64,000 bases of DNA from Kappaphycus alvarezii (GCA_002205965.3 NADL03000633.1:62001-126000); one strand, 5' to 3'; positions 9,175-19,835 are shown, numbered from the stretch's first letter. Translations and numbers: made by a program. The notes: a model not told the origin generated them from the sequence alone.

Positions 9175-9621
9175 CTATTCCAAGAAACGAAGCAATGAAG
9201 TTGCAGTAAAACAAAGGGCGTTATCCGAGATGATCCTTTTTGGAAGGACAAACAGTTCAATTATTTCTTTTTCGATGAATTTCAGTAACACCTCAGCATT
9301 TGCCTCCTCAACTGCAACTGCTATTGGCCATCCAGTAAGATGTTCCACCCCTATAAGGAGATATTTGTTTCCGGAAGATGTTTCCTTGAACGGGCCCGCA
9401 AAGTCAATTGAGAAGGTTTCAAAGAGACCGGAAACTGGAAAACTTAGAGTTGTCTTATATTTTCGTATTGGAGTGAATTTTTGACAGTTGTCGCAGCTTT
9501 TCACGAAATTATAGACGTCCTTATGGATACTGGGCCACCAGAATCTCTCAGTTACGAATTTTTTGGTTGTGCCGAGATCCAAATGCCCTAACTCGTCATG
9601 GAAAGTCCTCAAGATCTTCAT
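9175..9621 (-). CDS. Element M integrase, zinc domain and first catalytic Asp residues
   Basis: A 148-codon frame with the HHCC zinc pattern HDELGHLDLGTTKKF ... SCDNCQKF, then FSIDFAGPF (first catalytic D) and IISDNALCF (second catalytic D). A stop or frame break just after LLRFLE (about 9140-9175) separates it from the frame that carries the catalytic Glu. The product would join element cDNA to host DNA. The equivalent region of element P is uninterrupted, so the break is a lesion of this copy or a sequencing error. Confidence 0.85.
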   Translation of the reverse strand: MKILRTFHDELGHLDLGTTKKFVTERFWWPSIHKDVYNFVKSCDNCQKFTPIRKYKTTLSFPVSGLFETFSIDFAGPFKETSSGNKYLLIGVEHLTGWPIAVAVEEANAEVLLKFIEKEIIELFVLPKRIISDNALCFTATSLLRFLE

Positions 9622-9715
9622 TCTTTTTTCAAAGGGGCCACTAGTCGGGGATCGGCTTTAGTGTGCCGGAAGAGTTTTCCATTCCACAATGTAAATGCTT
9701 TTGATTCCTGCGTAC

Positions 9716-10319
9716 CTAATTTCTACGTTCCAGATTAACCTTTCTCATTTCAATTCCATCCAAGAACTTAATAAGTCCGTAAATATTAGCTTCGTACTCT
9801 GTTTCGTTCGGCGCCTGCACCTCGGCAACTCCGACGATGTCCTCGGAAGCCTTTTCATTTGGACTCAGTGGATCCCTCAAGCGGGATAGGTAATCGGCAG
9901 GCTGATTATTGCGTCCTGGTCTATGCACAATTTCAAACCGATATTCTGCGAAAATGTCGAGCCATCGGGCCAAGCGGTGATGTACATCCTTCTTTTGGAA
10001 TGCTGTCGTAAGTGCCTGGTGATCAGTTATCAAGACAAACTTCTCGAGTGATAAAAGGTATACGCGAAACTTTTTCAGCGCGAAGACGACAGCTAGCGCT
10101 TTTTCTCGCAGACTGCGTATCTCTTTTCCGCATCATTCAGAGTTCGGCTTGCGAATTGAACAGGGTGTAGTCTTCCGTTTTCATCTTTTTGGGACAAAAC
10201 GGCACCCAAAGACCGTTCTGAGGCATCTGTCTCCACAACGAATGGTCTCTTGAAATCTGGGTACATGAGAACCGGGCGGACACATAGCTTATCTTTAAGC
10301 TCCTGAATGCAGTTTCCAT
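9716..10319 (-). pseudogene. Element M RNase H domain
   Basis: Two minus-strand frames (10137-10319 and 9716-10033) cover the Ty3-type RNase H. The second holds LITDHQALTTAF and YRFEIVHRPGRNNQPADYLS, which carry catalytic Asp residues in this family. Homology to the intact frame of element P (from 59033) shows that at least one indel lies between about 10033 and 10140. The activity degrades the RNA strand during reverse transcription. Confidence 0.75.
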
Positions 10320-11231
10320 TTCCTTGTTCCAGTAATATTTTCCGTTCTTCGTAGTGCTGGCATGTAACGGTGCTGCAGTCTTGGCGAAATCTTTGATAAA
10401 TCTTCTGTAATATGAGGCCAGTCCTAAGAAGCTTCGGACCTCGTCTTTGAAGCGGGCCTTGGTGCCAACTTTATTTTTTTCGTTTTCTCTGGATCCACTC
10501 TAATTCCCTCTTGGTCGACGATATGACCGAGTAATTGGATAGAAGTTTTCGCAAAGAAGCATTTGCTCAACTAATTTTCAAGCTATACTCCGATATCCTC
10601 TCCACAACTGTCTTGACGTGCGATATGTGCTGATCCAATGTTTCTGAGAATATGACGACATCATCGATATAGACTCTTGCGAATGGAAGTCCTTTCAAAA
10701 CCTCGTTCATCATTCTTTGGAATGTAGCTGGTGCATTCATGAGACCAAAAGGCATCACTTCGAACCTGAAAGTACTGGCTTTGCTGGTAAAGATTGTTTT
10801 TTCCTTACATTTTTCATCCAATGGAATCTGCCAATAGCCAGAGTGAAGGTCAATTGAGGTGAAATATCTCCCATCCTTCAGGTTCTCGAGGATCTCCTCC
10901 ATGTTCGGAATCGGAAATCGATCGGGTATCATTCTCTGGTTCAGTTGTCGGTAATCGACGCAAAAGCGAAGTTTTCCATCCTTCTTTGGTGCTATCACAA
11001 CCGGAAATGACCATGGGGATGAAACTGGTCGAATAATATCATTTTTCAGCATACTTGTAACATTTTTGAGATAAATTGGTCATATTTTGGCGGTTGACAT
11101 CTATGCCTGTGGTGAATCGGCTGAGTGTCGGTAAGCTCAAATGAGTGAGTGACCGGTACGCTTGCTTGTCTTAGATCGGAAGCGCTCCATGCAATTACTT
11201 CGGAAGATGTTAACATGTCGGATATTTTCAT
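10320..11231 (-). pseudogene. Element M reverse transcriptase
   Basis: The 161-codon frame 10567-11052 has the RT landmarks VIAPKKDGKLRFCVDYRQLN, FTSIDLHSGYWQIPLD, MPFGLMNAPATFQRMMNEVL and the catalytic box YIDDVVIFS. A short frame upstream (11046-11231) supplies the N-terminal QASVPVTHSFELTDTQPI segment. The thumb and connection down to about 10320 are frameshifted. All of this matches element P (58161-59030) closely. Confidence 0.85.
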
Positions 11232-11513
11232 TGAGGCGGGGCGGGAAGGTGCTGCACTTCTCCTTGGATTTCTGCAATTTGGCGCCTTTTTTCTTCTTGA
11301 GCCTCTCCCTCCAAATTTTGAAGGACCTCTTCCGGCGTGCTCACATCTTCAGATATGGAATCCGATATATTCATGTTTTCCTTGCAATTTTAATCTCGTT
11401 TCATGCTCCGAATTCCGTCCTTTGATTCGATATTATCGCAAAAAGAAACACATTCAAGTGTCACACCTACCCTAGAGTTCCAGTCTTCATCTGTTTCAAA
11501 CCCAGAATCATAA
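11232..11513 (-). other. Protease-RT linker region, no open minus-strand frame
   Basis: This stretch lies between the protease and RT frames of element M. The equivalent region of P (57800-58160) is acidic linker sequence. Here the minus strand is broken by frame changes and the + strand frames are shadows. Confidence 0.5.
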
Positions 11514-12341
11514 TCATTCCATGCCATGTTCAGTATCCCCGAGCGTACCCTTCTCCACTTCCAAAAGTGTTAGTTGGTTCTGAATTTTCGCTTCATAGCT
11601 AGAAGTGAAATCTTCACTGTCCGTTTCTTTCAAATCTACCGGATGTGTGCTTTTGTCGAAATCCAGGGGCATCTTCACGGTTCTGCCGTCAACATTAACT
11701 GAAACGATTTGGTTGCCCAAGTCAATGCAGATCCCTAGTCTTTCCATGGTAGGGCAGCCAAAGATTGCATCGAAAGGGAGTTCAGGCATGACAAGAAAGT
11801 CTACATCAACTTTAAAGTCCCCAAAGAACACGGAAACCTTGTCAACAGTGCCCATGCATTCTGATACGGTTCCATCCGCCACAGTTATTCTTTGAGTAGT
11901 TGGAATAATTTCAAGACCTAGATCTGTCACCAAAGTTTCTGAAATAAGGTTTGAAACAGCGCCCGAATCGAAAAGAGCTTGGGTTTGCATTCCCAATACT
12001 TTGGCTGGTACTAGTTTGAGACGTCTTGGTGCTGTCGATGCCGATTGAAGAAACAGTTTCTTACCCTTAGCGGACTTATTAGACCTGATAATTTTTTTGA
12101 GTTCTTTTCTCGCGTCCTCTGCGTCGCGCCTCAAAAGTTGACCAAACGTTATCCCAGTTGGGGCTGATGCAAGCTCAGCCACCAAATTGTACTTCTTCAC
12201 ATATTCTAGTACGTCCTTCGGGATATTCTTAAATTTCTTACTCTTTTTCGTCTTCTTGGCCGGAGTGACTCCCATTCCTGGAACAACTTGATCAGATCTC
12301 TTGGTTCGAGGAGGTACAGGTGCTGGGATATGTTCCAGCAT
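11514..12341 (-). CDS. Element M retropepsin with basic N-terminal region
   Basis: A 275-codon uninterrupted frame. Residues 29-38 (KKTKKSKKFK) form a basic patch that could act in nucleic-acid binding or nuclear targeting, which is inference. Residues 122-133 (ALFDSGAVSNLI) are the retropepsin active site with Asp125-Ser-Gly. About 60 residues later ELPFDAIFGCPTMERLGI has the hydrophobic-hydrophobic-Gly pattern of the second half of the fold. The C-terminus is acidic and links to RT. The protease would process the Gag-Pol precursor. Element P carries the same protein broken by indels and a stop near 57548. Confidence 0.85.
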   Translation of the reverse strand: MLEHIPAPVPPRTKRSDQVVPGMGVTPAKKTKKSKKFKNIPKDVLEYVKKYNLVAELASAPTGITFGQLLRRDAEDARKELKKIIRSNKSAKGKKLFLQSASTAPRRLKLVPAKVLGMQTQALFDSGAVSNLISETLVTDLGLEIIPTTQRITVADGTVSECMGTVDKVSVFFGDFKVDVDFLVMPELPFDAIFGCPTMERLGICIDLGNQIVSVNVDGRTVKMPLDFDKSTHPVDLKETDSEDFTSSYEAKIQNQLTLLEVEKGTLGDTEHGME

Positions 12342-12480
12342 TCCATAATCTAGCCTAGGTTTTTTCGATAAAATGTTCCCTTCCCATCCCTTTTTGTCAC
12401 ATTGACTTGACTGATTTCTTCAGCCATGGATACATTACCGGCATCCGTCAACTTGTGATCCTTTCTGTTTTGAAAGATTT

Positions 12481-13417
12481 TCATCTCTGTCCTGACTCGC
12501 TCCTTGCGTCCGATAAATTCGCTTTTCTGTTGTCTTTAGACCAGCAGTTACTTTCATGATGCCCATATCGACCGCACATTCCACAACGAGTGTTTCTATG
12601 TGGATTATCAGGACACCTATTTGCAAAGTGCCAGGCTTGTGACAGTAGGAACAGACTTCTGCGGCCTTGGGGCCCCAGACTGTTCTTCTTAATGGTAAGA
12701 GTAAGGCTTTCCAACTGCGAGGTTATCATGTCAAGTCGATTATCGAATCGGGTTTCCAACCTTTCTTCCAAGTTTTTGACATCGCTCCTGACAGATTCCA
12801 ATGCTGCTGCGCTGATAGCTGGCCTTTAATAATTCTTTTCAGGATGTACGATCGGCATAGATGTACGGGTTTCCCTCGGTATTTCACTTAGTGACTGAAA
12901 CGTCTCCGAATTTTTGACAAATTCTACTATGGTACCCTTCAGTTCATCAAAAGTGTGAGGGCCCTTGATGAGGAGGAAATCGGAGAGCCGCTTATCCCCC
13001 ATCGCCGTCTTACGCAGCATTCCGTATTGGCTTGGGCGTTGAATCCAGCCTTTTCATAGGATCACACAAGTATACCAATGAGCTTAACAAATCGTCGAAG
13101 TTGAGCCGGGCCTCTATGTCGGTACGAATCATCTCATCTGGTTCTACCTCCTTAGCATATTCTTTCAAAAGCCACTCACATACCTCACCGAAGTTACGCC
13201 CATTCCCGTTAAGAGACCACCCGTTGATAAACTTGGCCTTATATTTGTGCTTTGCGTCACCATGAAGATAGGCGAAGATACTTTCGGCCTTCTCTTCATC
13301 GCTCTTCTCACGCATCACAACGTTGACATATGTATAGAGAAACTCCTCAACGTCTTCATACTTGCCCCCTGTGACCGTTATACGAGCAGCGTTGAGATCC
13401 ATGATTACAGAAAACAA
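12481..13417 (-). pseudogene. Element M gag with CCHC zinc knuckles
   Basis: Three frames (13010-13417, 12826-13020, 12481-12801) cover Gag. The start is MDLNAARITVTGGKYEDVEE; a preceding MFSVI is optional. The capsid-like part is followed by a coiled-coil-like stretch (SVRSDVKNLEERLETRF) and a zinc knuckle C-GMC-GRYGH-HESNC (CX2CX4HX4C), with the tail of a second, upstream knuckle (HFANRC). The first frame is lost near 13020 by a one-base deletion after NAQA relative to the frame needed. Gag would form the particle and bind element RNA. Confidence 0.8.
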
Positions 13418-13470
13418 ATCCCCTCGAATGGTTCCCTAGACTGCTCAACTCGAATACCTCGGGTGCAATC

Positions 13471-13490
13471 CCCTCCACAAGAATACCAAA
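13471..13490 (-). promoter_or_regulatory. Primer binding site region of element M
   Basis: Directly after the 5' LTR the minus strand reads TTTGGTATTCTTGTGGAGGG. Element P has TTTGGTACTCTTGTGGAGGG at 55858. TGG two bases after the LTR is typical for pairing with a tRNA 3' CCA end. I cannot name a tRNA with this acceptor sequence, so another priming mode is possible. Confidence 0.5.
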
Positions 13491-14878
13491 TGATAGGGGT
13501 AAATCGTCGGGAGAAGAGATATTCAGAACCAACCACCCCAAGAAGGAGGTGTTGCAAGCGAAAAAAGTGCTACCGAGGTATAGTTGAACAAATAAAAAGG
13601 AATGTATATGGGAGAGAGTTGAGAGGGCTACAAGCAAGTATAAAAGGGGCAGGGTCTACCACTGATGCTCTGCGACCAGCTTAGGAAAACGTTTTCTTGG
13701 GTTTGAAGTTGACTCTCAACTCCCTACTACTCAGGAATTGGCTTGAAGTTGTCTGCCAACTTGCTTGACCTCTCAAGGAGGAAGCACTTTACTCAGCTTA
13801 TATAGACTTTTCGGCTAATCCTAAAGTCTCAATCAAACATACTAAATACCATAAAACGCATAAAAGGGCATCTTGTGGATGTGATTGGCCAGAGGGAAGA
13901 TATTATCAAGGAAAATATCTGTATCTACTCCTCACAATCGTTATCCTCAAGATCAGAACCAAATAACTCCTCCAAAATATCCATACTCTCAATGCAATCC
14001 CTACAAATTCCCTCGAACGACTCAGAATGATAAATGGCTTCATCAGACATATCAAGATCCTCCAACCCTTCCTGGCGACCCTCAGCCTCCGCGCCAACCC
14101 CATCCGAAGAATCCGAGATGACGATCACGCCCTCACTATCCCCTCCATCCCCCGCATCAACTTCCCCACGATTATACACCATCGGTTCCCACGGAGCTAC
14201 AAAGTCTTCCTCATCCTCGGATCCCTCCACGTCCGACTCAGTCCCCTCTGAATCCTCCTCCTCCGCCTCCTCCAAGAAGTGCCGACGAACCCACTCCCGA
14301 ACACGCTCACGGTCCATCCTCCTGAAGTAGTCGTCGTAGTCTGTTGGCCCATTATTCATTAGGGCTAGGCCGTTGATGGGGCGAGAGGGGCGGCTTTTGG
14401 TGATGAGGGCGGAGGGGCGAAGGTTGTTCATTCTGATAGACGTTGGGAATGGGAGGCAATGTAGGGTGTTTTGGGGGGAGGGTGATGAGTAAAATGGTCG
14501 GGGACATTTGGAACTTGGAATAAAGGAGTTTAAATAGGCTCCCGGGGCAGGTTCTATAGATTAGGAATAGGTAAAATAAATCTGCAGGGGATTTTGCAGT
14601 AGTGCATTTGCGCCCACTTCTCAAAAATAGGTGAATTTGGAGGAGGAAGTAAGCTAAAAGGGAAAAGGAACTTGATTCGGGGTCGATTCAGAGGGCTAAA
14701 TACAGTATAAAAATATCTAGATAAAATGGAAGTAAATTTGGAAATGACGATGGGAGAAGTTAAGGGCGGGATCGTTGTAGGTTGCTGGATTACACGAAGG
14801 GAGGACCATTTCCTGTACTACATGAAGGGAGGACCATTTCCTGTATTACATGGAGGGAGGACCATTTTCTGTATTACA
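13491..14878 (-). repeat. 5' LTR of element M (1388 bp)
   Basis: Pairs with 6004-7419. It carries TATATAAGC (minus strand, near 13800) as promoter box and R-U5 down to CCCCTATCA. Differences from the 3' LTR include single-base changes in G-runs and three rather than four terminal 28-bp units. Confidence 0.95.
13925..14431 (-). CDS. LTR-encoded acidic SIM protein, 5' LTR copy
   Basis: Almost identical to the 6437-7021 protein from Met27 (MNNLRPS) on, including GPTDYDDYFRRMD, EGVIVISDSSD and the MDILEELFGSDLED tail. The first 26 codons of the longer copies are out of frame here because G-runs near 14440-14480 are one base shorter. Translation could start at MNNLRPS (14431). The shortened G-runs may be true mutations or assembly errors. 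Confidence 0.7.
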   Translation of the reverse strand: MNNLRPSALITKSRPSRPINGLALMNNGPTDYDDYFRRMDRERVREWVRRHFLEEAEEEDSEGTESDVEGSEDEEDFVAPWEPMVYNRGEVDAGDGGDSEGVIVISDSSDGVGAEAEGRQEGLEDLDMSDEAIYHSESFEGICRDCIESMDILEELFGSDLEDNDCEE

Positions 14879-15001
14879 CAGATCAAGGAACACTTTCAGA
14901 TCACGCTCGACGACTCCCCCAGTTTTTTTGTACTGGCTTATTCTGCGATACGTCCAACAGGAACATGCGCACCCTATCAGAAGCCCAATATATCCGTTAG
15001 G
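14879..15001 (+). pseudogene. Copia-A RT, continuation after element M
   Basis: The frame QIKEHFQITLDDSPSFF directly continues the RT frame cut at 6003 once M and one TSD copy are removed. It corresponds to the thumb region after the YVDD box. The frame then ends at a stop near 15001, and the RNase H follows in another phase. Confidence 0.7.
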
Positions 15002-15048
15002 TAAATCTGCTCCCACTTGATGCAGACTCCAATCATTTCGGTCCTTTC

Positions 15049-15714
15049 GTGCATCTACCCACAACCGAAGCTACCCTGAGATTTCTTAAGCTGGACAGAG
15101 ACTCTCTTTGTCTCATGGTGTATGCTGGCTCTTCCTTCGCCCACCGCCCGGATTTCAAGTCCAAGCTCGGATACATTGTATGCCTCACAGAAAAAACACA
15201 GCAATATGCGATCTCACATTTTTCCTCGCACAAGTCCGGACTCGTCGCTCGATCAAGTATGGCGGCCGAGACAATAGTATTCGTCGAAGGCTTTGATAAT
15301 GCCGTTATAATCACGCAAGACTTGGAACGCATCCTAGCTCGTAATTTTCCGCTGAGGATGATGAAAGATAGCAAACTATTGTTCAATGTACTTACTCGAG
15401 CTCCGTACACCGCGGAGAAACGCCTAATGGTAGACATTGCATCTGCTCGTGAGTCGTACCAAGAATTCTTCATATCCAATGTCGGCTTAATTCGATCAGA
15501 GTATAACCCTGCTGACGGATTAACGAAAATTGAGCCTGAAAACGCACTCAAAGCATCATTGCATACCTACAGGGTCTCTCATCCAGTGGAACAGTACGTG
15601 ATCCGTTCATCGCCCACAAGTCGAGCGGTTCTCGGACTTCCAGAGGAGCTAGTGTCGAACAGCGTACGAAGTGATAAGTCACTCGAACCGGCTGTGAATC
15701 GTGTCCACGTGTAG
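15049..15714 (+). pseudogene. Copia-A RNase H and C-terminus
   Basis: A 221-codon frame with the copia RNase H pattern: GYIVCLTEKTQQYAISHFSS, then ARSSMAAETIVFVEGF, whose Glu is the catalytic acid of the SS-x-A-E motif, and later YNPADGLTKI, the usual end of copia Pol. It is 3' to RT as expected for Ty1/copia. The element carries frame breaks upstream, so this domain is a relic even though this frame is open. Confidence 0.75.
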
Positions 15715-16754
15715 CACTACGATCTCTTACAGTTTTCATATCTAATTTTATGCTTACAGCAATTGCGTCATAGATCCGATGTTGAGCCCAGCTGCCATCG
15801 ACGCCCCCGCCTTGCCTTCGCCACAGCAAGTCGTTCGGTACTTACCAGAACCACCGCATTCACCTCAACACCCACCACTTTCCCTTTCGAGACTTAAGCG
15901 TCTCACCCCTAAAACAGACTGTCTTCTCCGTCTAGTTTCTCTAGCACTCGCCTAACGCCGTTGCAATTATGGTTACGACCGACTCTGGCCTACATCAATC
16001 TGACTTGGCTTCGTTTTGCACGTAACACTCAGAGAATTGAGAACCCCAGAGCGGACTGAGACGTTGCAAACACCCAGCTTCCACAAAACCCAGCGCATGA
16101 GTTTGCTAGCGGTATTGTGGTGCAATACCAGCTGAAGGCTAGTAAAGCCACTTGGTTGTTCGGATCCCACTTTCTTGATAGGCTAGTAGTGCTTGTGGGT
16201 TCAGAGCCCAGAGTTTGAGTTTAGAACTCACTAGAATGTGCGGGTACTCCTGTATCGTTGAACGCTAGTTTGGGTTAGGTGAACCAACAAAAAAAACCCA
16301 CCACAACAGGAAACCGACCACGGGTGTACCTGAGTGACGATGATTACTACGGGGCTCTTTTGCCCAAGTTGCCAAACGGTAGCAATGCCGTATATTTGCA
16401 AGTATGAGGGATATCCCAGCGTAGGCAGCTGGTTGCCCGTTTATTCGGTGAGTGGCAAATGTGCCAGGGAATATATAGATCAGTTAAGTTAGATAATATC
16501 TATTATCGAGTTAATGGTTAGGTTAGAAATACAAATAGAAATACAGATAGAATACAGTAGTACATTAGTCAATGGCGTGCATGCGTCGAGCTGGGAGGGT
16601 GAGCCGCGGTAAGTCATGTCGTGACACAGGGTGTGGATCGTGCCCTTACAGTGAACAGTGTCATTTAGTGCTGTTAGCATACCATGCATACAATGCAGCT
16701 ATAAGATACAGTAGTCGTTGGATCAAATCCATGAGTCCCTAATAAATACCAAAT
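15715..16754. other. Non-coding stretch after copia RNase H
   Basis: I see no convincing gene. It probably includes the copia 3' untranslated region or 3' LTR, but no matching 5' copy could be found at the left of the window. 16490-16560 has a short run of imperfect AATACAGATAG-type repeats. Confidence 0.5.
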
Positions 16755-17480
16755 TCAAAGGTTTCCCAAAACAATCCTTGGCATCTTCGCGCCAAAGTAC
16801 GCACCGTAGAGTGCTAGCGGGATAAATGTTCCAAATATGCGACAGGGGACGGAGGACAAGTGCCATTCCGCCCGAAGGCGGGCACTACAGGAATGTCTCG
16901 AAGTACCTGGGTTCTTTCCGTACAAGGCATAGGGGTACATAAGGTTGGCGTGATCTGTAAGTATGTTCACTTCTTGTCATATAGCCAGAAAATCGAGGCT
17001 ATATATCGACTTCATAATCGCAAATACTCCCTTCTCTGGGACGTACCAATTGATATATGACCCTGAAGAGGAATTAGAAAGGAAGCACAGTGGCCCGTGT
17101 TGCTGGTCTTTGATAGACTTTCATCGATCCGAATAGGGTACCTGAGCGAAAATAGCAGCCCAGTGGGTATCGGAATCGTCGGTGATCAGACACTAATGAT
17201 GTTTTTCCAAAGGAACTGCAAATTTGACGGAGGCCTTTAATTGTTGTTTGATGTCAGTGAAAGCCGAATTACGGTTGGCGCCCCATAACGCCGCGATGCA
17301 AAGGTTACGCAGGCCATGTTTAGTCCGTTTGTCTAATTTAGTGTTGCGAGTCTCAAGCAGTTTGTGTAGAGGGGAACTCCACTCAGAATCGGCTGAGATG
17401 GAGTTGCGCATCTAGTTCTTTGCACACATGAACTGTTGCATCTCGCTTGTCATCGTAGGTTTCCTCATCTCTACAAGAGC
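16755..17480 (-). pseudogene. Gypsy-B RNase H region, decayed
   Basis: Minus-strand frames 17193-17411 and 16755-16970, with a broken piece between, align to Ty3/gypsy RNase H. LITDDSDTHWAAIFAQVP (near 17190-17130) is the first catalytic Asp segment, EKGVFAIMKSIYSLDF (around 17030) the Glu segment and NILTDHANLMYPYALYG (16970 down) the TDH segment. Several stops separate these blocks. The motif style differs from elements M and P, so this is an older, different gypsy lineage. Confidence 0.65.
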
Positions 17481-17599
17481 ATTGTAGTACCAAAGATGTT
17501 ATTGGACCCTTTCCTATGAAATTATGCGTTCACAAAATTAGACCTACGCTGTAAAATGAGTCAACTTCCCGGGTGAACCTTTAGTCCGATCTCTTTTCA

Positions 17600-18230
17600 G
17601 AAAAAGAAGAAAGTTTCAAGAATTTCCAGGATTTCCTGTTCGTCTTTTGCGTGGAATAGAAAGTCATCTATTCGTTGCAGCATGTTCTTGCACCCTTCGA
17701 ACTTGTCTGCCAGCAGCAGCCTGGAAATGGTTTCCAGAGTCACTAACGCTTTGCAAGAGACGTTTGGAGGAGCATATGCGGATTAGTGTTTGGAAAGACA
17801 TCAATTCTTGCCATCGTTTCGAAAGTGGTACCTGCCAGTAGCCGTGAGCTCGATCCATCTTGGCAAAGCATACGCTTCAGGGTACCTGCTGAAATTAGGA
17901 TTGCAGGTGGGTCGTTTCCGACTGGATTGGCACAGTGCGGGCTTTTGGCCCGCGGATGTCTACAGCGAATCTGGTCTTCGTCGAACCAGGTTTGGGGACT
18001 GCAAGGGCTGGCGAGCCCCATCTGGCTGACGGATTCTTGTAGATGGCCTCTACTGCTTCCAATTCTCGGATTATTTGAACAATGGAATCCCTTTGTTGTG
18101 GAGCGTATCGTCTTTGGAGTGACCTGTACGGCTTTGCATTTCCGACAGGGGTGATCGTCAGATGCGGAACATTAACGTGCGGGTCGGCCCCTAACTTTAT
18201 TTGGAAGAGTTCCCGATAGCGCTTGAGCAT
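17600..18230 (-). pseudogene. Gypsy-B reverse transcriptase, N-terminal half
   Basis: The frame 17895-18230 carries PYRSLQRRYAPQQRDSIV, RELEAVEAIYKNPSARWGSP and ALAVPKPGSTKTRFAVDIRG, a gypsy fingers region. The frame 17664-17858 continues with MDRAHGYWQVPLSKRWQELM, the palm segment with the first catalytic Asp. The YXDD box is not readable. I associate this sequence style with gypsy elements of oomycetes and some algae, from memory and without a search. Confidence 0.7.
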
Positions 18231-18830
18231 TTAGGCAGTTTTTTTGCTCTGTTGCTCGATATTTCGCTGCATTTGCCCTTTTCCAGAATCATTTCTAAAG
18301 ACTTGTCTATGGATTCCTTCGTATCCTGGTCGATGCCAGTCGCTAGGCATTCCGGTAACCCAATGCGGTCGTCGTCTGTGCCCATATACGAAAGGCCCTG
18401 ATCCTTAGCCGTGGCGAGCTTGGCGCGTTGTGTGTCGACATCGTTCACGTGCTTGTCGTGAATCATGTTACTGATACAAACAAGATGCTCACTAAGGTTG
18501 AATCCGATTGAGTTCAAGAAAGGGTACCTAAAGAGGATCTCGTCCATTGAATGATCGACCACGAAGTATTCCACTCCCCGCAGCCTGACGGGAATATTGT
18601 ATCCAGGGAGAAAAATTGTAACAAAAAGTGTTACATAACGAGATGCATGAACGCTAGGTTCTTATTGGTGTTAAAATCCATTGACAGAGATATTTGCTCT
18701 TTGAAAACATCGACTAGGAGATTAGGTACAGTGGATTTCAGCTTGTTGAATACGTTCGCGTCTATCGCACTAAACTCCGCACTCGAGTCACCCAATGATA
18801 CGTCGACTAAATAATCCCCAAAGAAATTCT
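18197..18830 (-). pseudogene. Gypsy-B protease region, decayed
   Basis: The 125-codon frame 18197-18574 begins EYFVVDHSMDEILFRYPFLN, matching the second half of gypsy proteases (pattern EVLLGRPLL). Upstream, around 18780-18830, a frame reads VDVSLGDSSAEFSAID, which fits the catalytic loop with D-S-S in place of D-S/T-G. A stop lies between the two. The catalytic loop change plus stops mean no active product. Confidence 0.55.
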
Positions 18831-19149
18831 AAACCGACTGCCCTCAGCGTTAGTTGCCGAGGTGTATTCATTGTTGAACTGGTTAGATTTATTTTCCCTC
18901 GTTGAATCCCTGGTGCCGTATTGTTTCTCGAAGAACTCTTTGTTGCGCTCGCTAGATGTGATTGGACAGTCCTTAAGCCTGAGAACGCCATTACACTCTT
19001 CATTGAGACAGGGCTCGGACCATTCTACCTCCTTGCGCTTACCCGAGCAACGGGTCTCCTTGTCAGAGCTCGACGAGCTTTTTGTGGCTAGTTTCGAATT
19101 GTGCGGACAACCTTCTGGTTTGAGCGTGCGTTCGCGGAGCTGCCTAGAC
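18831..19149 (-). pseudogene. Gypsy-B gag tail with zinc-finger-like motif
   Basis: In the frame 18807-19193 the segment CLNEECNGVLRLKDCPITS resembles the cysteine-rich motif at the end of gag in the same gypsy type, with a His replaced. Its first codons overlap the truncated LTR that begins about 19150, so the gag end was lost there. Confidence 0.5.
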
Positions 19150-19557
19150 TTCTTGATATTAGAGAATATCATCAATACGTATTTTTTATGCAATCATTGG
19201 TATCTTTTGTAGTTTTGTTCGGACTTTACGGGTAGCCAAAATTCTATATAAGCTGGGTAAACTGCTTCCTCTTGTGGAGGTGAAGCAAGTTTGAAGGCAA
19301 CCTCAAGTCAAGTCCCGAGTAGTACGAAGTTTAGAGTCAACTTCAGACCCAAGATTCATTTTTCCTACGTTGGTCACAGAGCGTCAGTGGTAGATCCTGC
19401 CCCTTCCATACTTGCTTGTAGCCCTCTCAACTGTCGTCCTTACCAAAACCTTTTGTTTGTTCAAATATACCACGGTAGCACTTTTGTTGCGGACAACACC
19501 TCCTTTTTGGGGTAGTTGGTTCTGAGTATCTCTTCTCCCGACGATTTAACCCAATCA
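19150..19557 (+). repeat. Truncated LTR (subfamily II), R-U5 part
   Basis: Reads in LTR sense from about GAATATCATC through TATATAAGCTGG to CTTCTCCCGACGATTTAACC and AATCA. It is closest to S2 (21059-22348) and differs from M/P-type LTRs at many sites. The U3 part is missing, and the left end abuts decayed gypsy-B gag. No TSD is visible. Confidence 0.8.
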
Positions 19558-19639
19558 GAGACATAGGTCAAGAACTAAAAAGTCTAAAAACAGCTTCATA
19601 AAGACCTAACAAGTCTGAACACAGCTTCATGTTGTGGCT

Positions 19640-19835
19640 GCAGAGGTGTCCAATGCGGCGTGCTTATTGACTGGCCTCCAGCCATTTTTACAGCTTGGAC
19701 GGCTTCCCGCCAATATTTTACATTGTAAGCTTGTACCTACATCACGACATCCCTCTGGGAACAGCTGACCACATTTTTCATGGATTAGAGACACCCCAAA
19801 TTTACCCCCACTACGCTCCCTAGAAGGCTTCCTTC
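19640..19835 (+). repeat. Copy of interspersed repeat family R2
   Basis: Contains GTCCAATGCGGCGTGCTTAT and later ACACCCCAAATTTACCCCC. Both match the consensus head (GCGGCCGTAATATCCAATGC) and tail (AAAGCACCCAAACATTTCCC) of repeats seen at 25615, 34045, 44655, 45172 and 48095/48840. Confidence 0.55.

Larger units (their letters stand above)
6004..14878 (-). mobile_element. Complete Ty3/gypsy retrotransposon M
   Basis: An 8875-bp minus-strand element flanked by the perfect 5-bp TSD CAGAT (5999-6003 and 14879-14883). The LTRs are 13491-14878 (5') and 6004-7419 (3'), and termini are TG...CA in element sense. The interior holds gag, retropepsin, RT, RNase H and integrase in Ty3 order, with an unusual duplicated C-terminal domain on Pol. 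The LTRs are nearly identical, pointing to a recent insertion, yet several one-base frame breaks split the coding region. Each LTR also carries an ORF for an acidic protein. The target was a copia RT gene. Confidence 0.95.

Noticed and set aside
13437-13490. A tRNA gene overlapping the primer binding site
   Set aside because: Part of the leader resembles a T-arm, but stem lengths do not fit and no 5' half is present.
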